Part shown: piece after piece, positions 63,033-64,000 of the stretch
Layout: each line of letters begins with the position of its first letter
Numbering within the stretch: position 1 is the first letter of the stretch
From: Bisporella sp. PMI_857
Taxonomy: Eukaryota > Ascomycota > Leotiomycetes > Helotiales > Helotiaceae
Assembly (NCBI GenBank): GCA_021307315.1
Contig: JAJSPD010000010.1
Location: forward strand, 558,001 to 622,000
DNA: 64,000 nt
Direction of reading: 5' to 3'
Program-made: the position numbers and the translations under genes
The notes under the pieces: generated by a model
What the model saw: only the letters and a program-made list of their open reading frames with translations
What the model was told of the DNA's origin: nothing
Database searches by the model: none

Positions 63033-64000
63033 ATGAGCAGCGCCATGGAATTTCCATACGTAAACCGCAATTTCGGAAGCTACGAAGGTCTGCAGACGAA
63101 TGGTGAACACACCTTCGCCAGAGAGCAAACATCAGATCAACACGCAGCAAGCATGTCAGGGTAATTTGGATTTCTGTCACGATATCAATGAATTCACTGA
63201 CCCTGATGTACTAGCCCAGTGATGTCCCACAAACAACCTCACCAAGGGTTTCTGAATTGGGTTGCGTATACACGAAATCTCAATCCTGGCATTCACGAGA
63301 TTGATAAAAGAACATGCCCATTGATAAATTGCGAGCTCCTCTTCGTGCATGCAGATGCCATGCTCCTTCATGTTAAATCTTGCCCACGTCTTGCTAAAGG
63401 ACTATACCGTTGTCCTGATAATGGGAAAGAGGAACGAATCGGGAAGTGCACCACAAACGGCTGCCACCAGCTCCAGCATTGCAAGGACCGCATAGCTACG
63501 GCCGTGAACTCGCTCAGGCGTCGATTATCCCCCCGTGGCTCCCGCCCACGCCGGCTGGCAGAGACTGGAGTTGAGAAGCAAACGATGTCTCCTGAGATGT
63601 CTGTTGTTGATCAAACAAGGGACCAGTCATACCCTGTTGGTATTGCTGAGCTCTCTAACGATGCCTACCTCCCTGTTCCTGAGCTTGATAGTAACCAAAT
63701 TCCAAGCGTGGTACTATGGGATGCCTCAGCCGAGCTTGACAATCTAGAAAATTACACATACCTGTCTGCGAACTTTGTTCATACGCGGGGTGATCCCTCA
63801 GAACTTGATTCCTACCAAAGAAATACCTACGTTGCGCCTACAGTAGCACCACCTTATTATGAGTCGGCAGGATCTGCTTCGGAGAGTTTGTGCTCTAATT
63901 CTCAAGAGCGCCACTCCTCGCCACAAACCAATGCTGTTGAGCTCGATAGCATAGAGTTTTTGTATGCCACGTCACCGCTTCCTCAAAAATCCTTTGATCC
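63033..64000 (+). CDS. Zinc-finger-type fungal protein, 3' end outside window
   Basis: Exons 63033-63160 and 63215 to beyond the window. The 54-bp intron (GTAATT donor, CACTGAC branch site, CTAG acceptor) joins AASMSG to PVMSHKQPHQGF in phase. The second exon is open to base 64000 with no stop, at least 262 codons. A Cys/His region starts it: RTCPLINCELLFVHADAMLLHVKSC, then GLYRCPDNGKEERIGKC and NGCHQLQHC, a pattern of C2H2-like fingers seen in fungal nuclear proteins. The rest is Ser/Pro/Glu-rich and looks like an activation or disordered region. The first ATG in the exon is at 63033, but the frame is open upstream to about 62875, so earlier exons may exist. Function unknown. Confidence 0.65.

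Overview
The window is nuclear DNA of a filamentous ascomycete (Pezizomycotina; the mix of families suggests Leotiomycetes, which is inference). The signs are short GT-AG introns of 45-70 bp with CTRAY branch sites, fungus-specific families (Zn2Cys6 and C2H2 regulators, NACHT-type NLR, HET, Pth11-like rhodopsin-fold receptor, fungal KatG, short Cys-rich metallothionein), wide gene-poor spacers, and decayed repeats with C-to-T/G-to-A changes typical of repeat-induced point mutation (RIP). Many exon structures below were rebuilt by joining reading frames across splice signals; exon coordinates are in the evidence fields.

Layout. 0-12 kb: a secreted SnoaL-like protein (2512-3117), a zinc-finger regulator-like protein (6844-9555), one doubtful small ORF and two repeat copies. 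12.3-14.1 kb: a complete but dead Tc1/mariner element with terminal inverted repeats and TA duplications, lying about 390 bp upstream of a seven-exon gene (14511-17385) whose Zn2Cys6 cluster only appears after splicing. 18.3-22.1 kb: an intact 1224-residue NLR-type STAND ATPase. 24.2-29.4 kb: a secreted lysophospholipase/phospholipase B and a seven-helix Pth11-like receptor. 30-38.5 kb: a decayed NmrA-like gene, an intact arginyl-tRNA synthetase paralogue that has lost its ATP-binding signatures, a CorA-like membrane protein with a probable tail frameshift, and a small Cys-rich protein. 40.5-49.2 kb: a BTB protein, a HET pseudogene whose stops fit C-to-T mutation, and two small Cys-rich genes, one a clear metallothionein. 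49.2-55.1 kb: almost 6 kb with no gene found. 55.1-64 kb: a head-to-head pair (GCIP/cyclin-D1-binding-like and Arp6), a catalase-peroxidase ending in a PTS1-like tripeptide, and the 5' part of another zinc-finger-type protein running off the window.

Most genes look like independent transcription units, not a cluster. The window combines core genes (ARP6, KatG, GCIP-like) with faster-evolving accessory genes (NLR, HET, secreted proteins, regulators) among repeats. The most unusual items are the synthetase paralogue, two GC-AG introns that restore conserved domains, and the intron-split zinc cluster.
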